A stretch of DNA of 64,000 nt from NCBI GenBank assembly GCA_947497065.1, contig CANMEQ010000006.1, positions 207,698 to 271,697 on the forward strand, read 5' to 3'. Of the stretch, positions 61,238-64,000 are shown piece by piece (within the stretch, counting starts at the first letter, position 1; each line of letters opens with the position of its first letter). A model generated the notes under the pieces. It saw nothing but the letters and a program-made list of their open reading frames with translations, was not told the origin of the DNA and made no database searches. Source of the DNA: an uncultured Paracoccaceae bacterium. GTDB lineage: Bacteria; Pseudomonadota; Alphaproteobacteria; Rhodobacterales; Rhodobacteraceae. The position numbers and the translations under genes were made by a program.

Positions 61238-64000
61238 CTACATTCGGATGAGTTTTGCTTCTTTGGCCTTGAGGCAACGACGTGCTGTGTTGCCATAGAC
61301 AGATGGATCCGCCCGCAACTCAGGGAAAATCGCGAACAATTCTTCGCGTGCCTGATCGCTCACGGCGTTAATGCCGATGTCGCCGGGGTGGAAGCTTTCG
61401 GTGGCTGCGCCTTCTGCATAGATCACCTCATGACGATCAAACATCATATGGATATAGGTCACCATAGGCTGCTCATCTTGGGTAACGTCAATGCCATCAA
61501 TCAAGTGTTTCGCAGAGACGAGAACCTCGCTCTCCCCAAACAACAGCTCAGCCCTGTAGCCTTGGAACAAAACGCGGTGCTGCGGCGACACGATCAGATC
61601 GCGGTCCTGCCCAGCCAAAACGTTTTTGCGGATACGCACAGGAGCAAAGCGATCAACTGCAGGGACCATGCGCCCCTCGATCCAACGAACCGGCTGTAAG
61701 CCGTGATCGCGCGTCACGACCAGATCCCCAATTTCCAGATCTTCAATGGCAACCAAGCCATTTGGCGTGGCAATACGGGTGCCCGGTGTGAAGCAGATGA
61801 TGTTCTCAATTTCTGAGAAGTTCAGAATTGTGCCGTCGTCGAGCGTGATCGAGCCCGAGAAGCTGCCTGTGCCGTCGTCGACAAAGGAGTCCCGCACCTC
61901 TTGGGTCAAGACCCCAAGTGTGCCCAACTGCAACGTATCGCCATCTGTTTCATCGCCTGCGCCGCCGTCGATGGTGATCGTGCCATTGCTGGTTTCACCA
62001 AGGTCTTCGAGAACGAACAGATCGTCACCCGCCCCGCCATCGGCTGTGTCACCTTCAGAGAAGGTCACGCTGTCATCACCGATGCCACCATCAATGCTGT
62101 CAGCGCCTTCGCCACCAATGAGTGTGTCGTCACCGGTGCCGCCGAACAATGTGTCGTTACCCTCTCGGCCGTCGATGACATCGTCACCTTCTGCGCCTTC
62201 GAGCTGGTTCGCGCCTTCTTCACCGGCGATGCTGTCGTTGCCAGAACTGCCGATCACGTTTTCAAAATTTGAAATCGTTTCTGTGAGGCCCGCGTTGCCA
62301 TTCAGGAGAGCTGTTTCGGCATCCAAATCGGCGACAACGAATTCGGACGGGCTGCCAAAAGCACCTTGGAAGGAAACTGTATCGTTTCCTGCACCGCCGT
62401 CCATTGTGTCAGTCCCGAAACCGCCTTCGACGGTATCGTCGCCATCACCGCCCAGGATACTGTCGTCACCACGGCCTGCGGAAATTGTATCGTTATCGGC
62501 ACCACCGTCTAGAAGGTCAGACCCGATACCGCCTGTGATGGTGTCATCACCGGCATTGCCAATAAAGGTTGCGCCACCAGTCGATGCTGTAGCGTCAAAC
62601 GTATCCGCTTCTTCGGTGCCGTCTACGACTTCGATTTCGTCGAATGAACCTTGTGCGGTTGTGCCGTCGAAGCTGTAGGTGCCAGCTTCATCATCGGTCA
62701 GCGTGACAGTCACACCTTGGCCGGAACCGGCTTCGTCGAGATACAACGTATCCACGTCCAGCCCGTCGGGGTCTTCGCCGCCGGTGATTGTGTCTGTGCC
62801 GTCTGTGTCCGCGACCAAAATTGTCTCGTTACCGAGACCGCCGATGACCGTATCGTTCCCCGCGCCGCCCGAAAGCGTATCGTTGGAGGCATCGTTGCCT
62901 TGGTCGATCAGTGTGTCGTCGTCAGCACCACCATAAAGCACATCATTGGCCGAGCCGGTGCCCGTATACAGAGTGTCATTGCCCGCTTCACCATAGAGCG
63001 TGCCTTGCGCACCGCCTGTGGAGCCTTCGTACAACGTATCGTCGCCGTCACCACCAAAGATGGTGTCACGCCCAAAGCCGCCGTAAACCTCGTCATCGCC
63101 GTCACCCGCGATTACGGTGTCATTGCCACCATAGGCATAAATCAGGTCATCATCACCTGTATCGCCCGGCAAAATCGCATCATTTCCGTCAACAACGTCG
63201 CCGTCAGGGTCGCCAGTGTAAGAACCGTCGATCGTGTCGTTTCCATTGCTGCCTTCAACCGTTCCGTCTCGGTCGGTCACGGTAACCGTTTCAATGTTGG
63301 AGAACGCAAGCGTGCCCCCATCATTAAAGTAAACGATCCCGTTTTCGCTGTTTGCGCTGTCGTATTCGATGCGATCGACGTCAGACACCAATAGCGTATC
63401 GTTGTCCGTTCCGGTTTCGGACCCATCAACGATATCGCCAGAGCCGCCGTAAATGACATCATCATCAGCGCCACCGGTCAAAACATCTGCGCCTGAACCG
63501 CCGGTCAGAGTATCGTCGCCAGCGCCTGCATCTACGGTGCTGCCGTCTGTGGCCAATGTGCCATCGAATGAATCGTCTTGGTCGGTCAGAACGATGTTTT
63601 CGATTTCAGAGAAGGTGCCATCGCCACCGTCGATGGGGAAGGTGTAGGTGCCGTCTTCATTGTCGGTCATGACGACGTCAACGCCATCGGGACCGGACCC
63701 GTCGGTGAAGGTCAATGTGTCGATATCGCCGTTGCCAGTATCTTCACCACCGACAATCGTATCGGTGCCTTCATTTGCTGTCACATTGATGCTGTCTGAG
63801 CCCGTTCCGCCAAAGACAGTGTCATCGCCAGCTTCACCATCTAAGGTGTCAGTACCGGTTTCACCGAACAGGGTGTCGTTTCCGGCGCCACCGTCAATGG
63901 TATCATCATCGGCGCCACCATAAATTGTGTCCGCGCCGACGCCCGCATCGATGCTGTCATTCCCAGCGCCGGCTTCGATCAAATCATCATTTGTCGCATG
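61238..64000 (-). CDS. Calcium-binding-repeat (RTX-like) protein with C-terminal Hint domain, truncated at right window edge
   Basis: Many GGxGxDxxxG-like repeats (DGGAGNDTLFGETGTDTLDG...) then ENIICFTPGTRIATPNGLVAIEDLEIGDLVVTRDHGLQPVRWIEGR...; frame stays open to 64000 (HATNDDLIEAGAGNDS), so 63982 is not the true start. Confidence 0.93.
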   Translation of the reverse strand, partial: HATNDDLIEAGAGNDSIDAGVGADTIYGGADDDTIDGGAGNDTLFGETGTDTLDGEAGDDTVFGGTGSDSINVTANEGTDTIVGGEDTGNGDIDTLTFTDGSGPDGVDVVMTDNEDGTYTFPIDGGDGTFSEIENIVLTDQDDSFDGTLATDGSTVDAGAGDDTLTGGSGADVLTGGADDDVIYGGSGDIVDGSETGTDNDTLLVSDVDRIEYDSANSENGIVYFNDGGTLAFSNIETVTVTDRDGTVEGSNGNDTIDGSYTGDPDGDVVDGNDAILPGDTGDDDLIYAYGGNDTVIAGDGDDEVYGGFGRDTIFGGDGDDTLYEGSTGGAQGTLYGEAGNDTLYTGTGSANDVLYGGADDDTLIDQGNDASNDTLSGGAGNDTVIGGLGNETILVADTDGTDTITGGEDPDGLDVDTLYLDEAGSGQGVTVTLTDDEAGTYSFDGTTAQGSFDEIEVVDGTEEADTFDATASTGGATFIGNAGDDTITGGIGSDLLDGGADNDTISAGRGDDSILGGDGDDTVEGGFGTDTMDGGAGNDTVSFQGAFGSPSEFVVADLDAETALLNGNAGLTETISNFENVIGSSGNDSIAGEEGANQLEGAEGDDVIDGREGNDTLFGGTGDDTLIGGEGADSIDGGIGDDSVTFSEGDTADGGAGDDLFVLEDLGETSNGTITIDGGAGDETDGDTLQLGTLGVLTQEVRDSFVDDGTGSFSGSITLDDGTILNFSEIENIICFTPGTRIATPNGLVAIEDLEIGDLVVTRDHGLQPVRWIEGRMVPAVDRFAPVRIRKNVLAGQDRDLIVSPQHRVLFQGYRAELLFGESEVLVSAKHLIDGIDVTQDEQPMVTYIHMMFDRHEVIYAEGAATESFHPGDIGINAVSDQAREELFAIFPELRADPSVYGNTARRCLKAKEAKLIRM

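Noticed and set aside
62651-63394. 247-aa + ORF and other + ORFs opposite the calcium-binding-repeat gene
   Set aside because: Low-complexity mirror of the repeat region; the minus frame is clearly the coding one.

Overview
64 kb chromosomal window that looks like a Rhodobacteraceae (roseobacter-type) alphaproteobacterium, judged from gene content and order. The core is a near-complete dcw cell-division/cell-wall cluster on + (mraZ-rsmH-ftsL-ftsI-murE-murF-mraY ... murD ... ftsW-murG-murC ... murB-ddl-ftsQ-ftsA-ftsZ), followed by lpxC, bamD and recN. It is interrupted by two minus-strand genes: an APH-like phosphotransferase and a BaiN/HI0933-type flavoprotein. Flanking genes include pyruvate carboxylase, UvrD helicase, a LysE/Lrp pair, MFS, Mrp, a ClC channel, cobS/cobT, gatB, pepN, glcB/glcG, a C26 peptidase and, at the right edge, a truncated calcium-binding-repeat protein with a C-terminal Hint domain. 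The most notable non-coding signal is at 10150-10437: seven consecutive stem-loops with different stems but a shared loop sequence. Read on the minus strand the loop is CUCCUCCC. They lie directly downstream of a minus-strand DUF1127 gene and end in a U-tract terminator. This matches the architecture of the CcsR/'cuckoo' sRNA family of Rhodobacter sphaeroides (ccaF1-CcsR1-4) but is larger. Other non-coding signals: an UpsM-like leader RNA with terminator upstream of mraZ, TGGG-type repeats that may be MraZ-like operators, a perfect 21-bp palindrome upstream of glcB, and two hairpins whose 3' arms run into Shine-Dalgarno sequences. Two CDSs absent from the ORF track were found by reading: a truncated PAS protein at the left edge and a 51-aa DUF2256 protein at 57102-57257. 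All assignments were made by eye; no searches were run.
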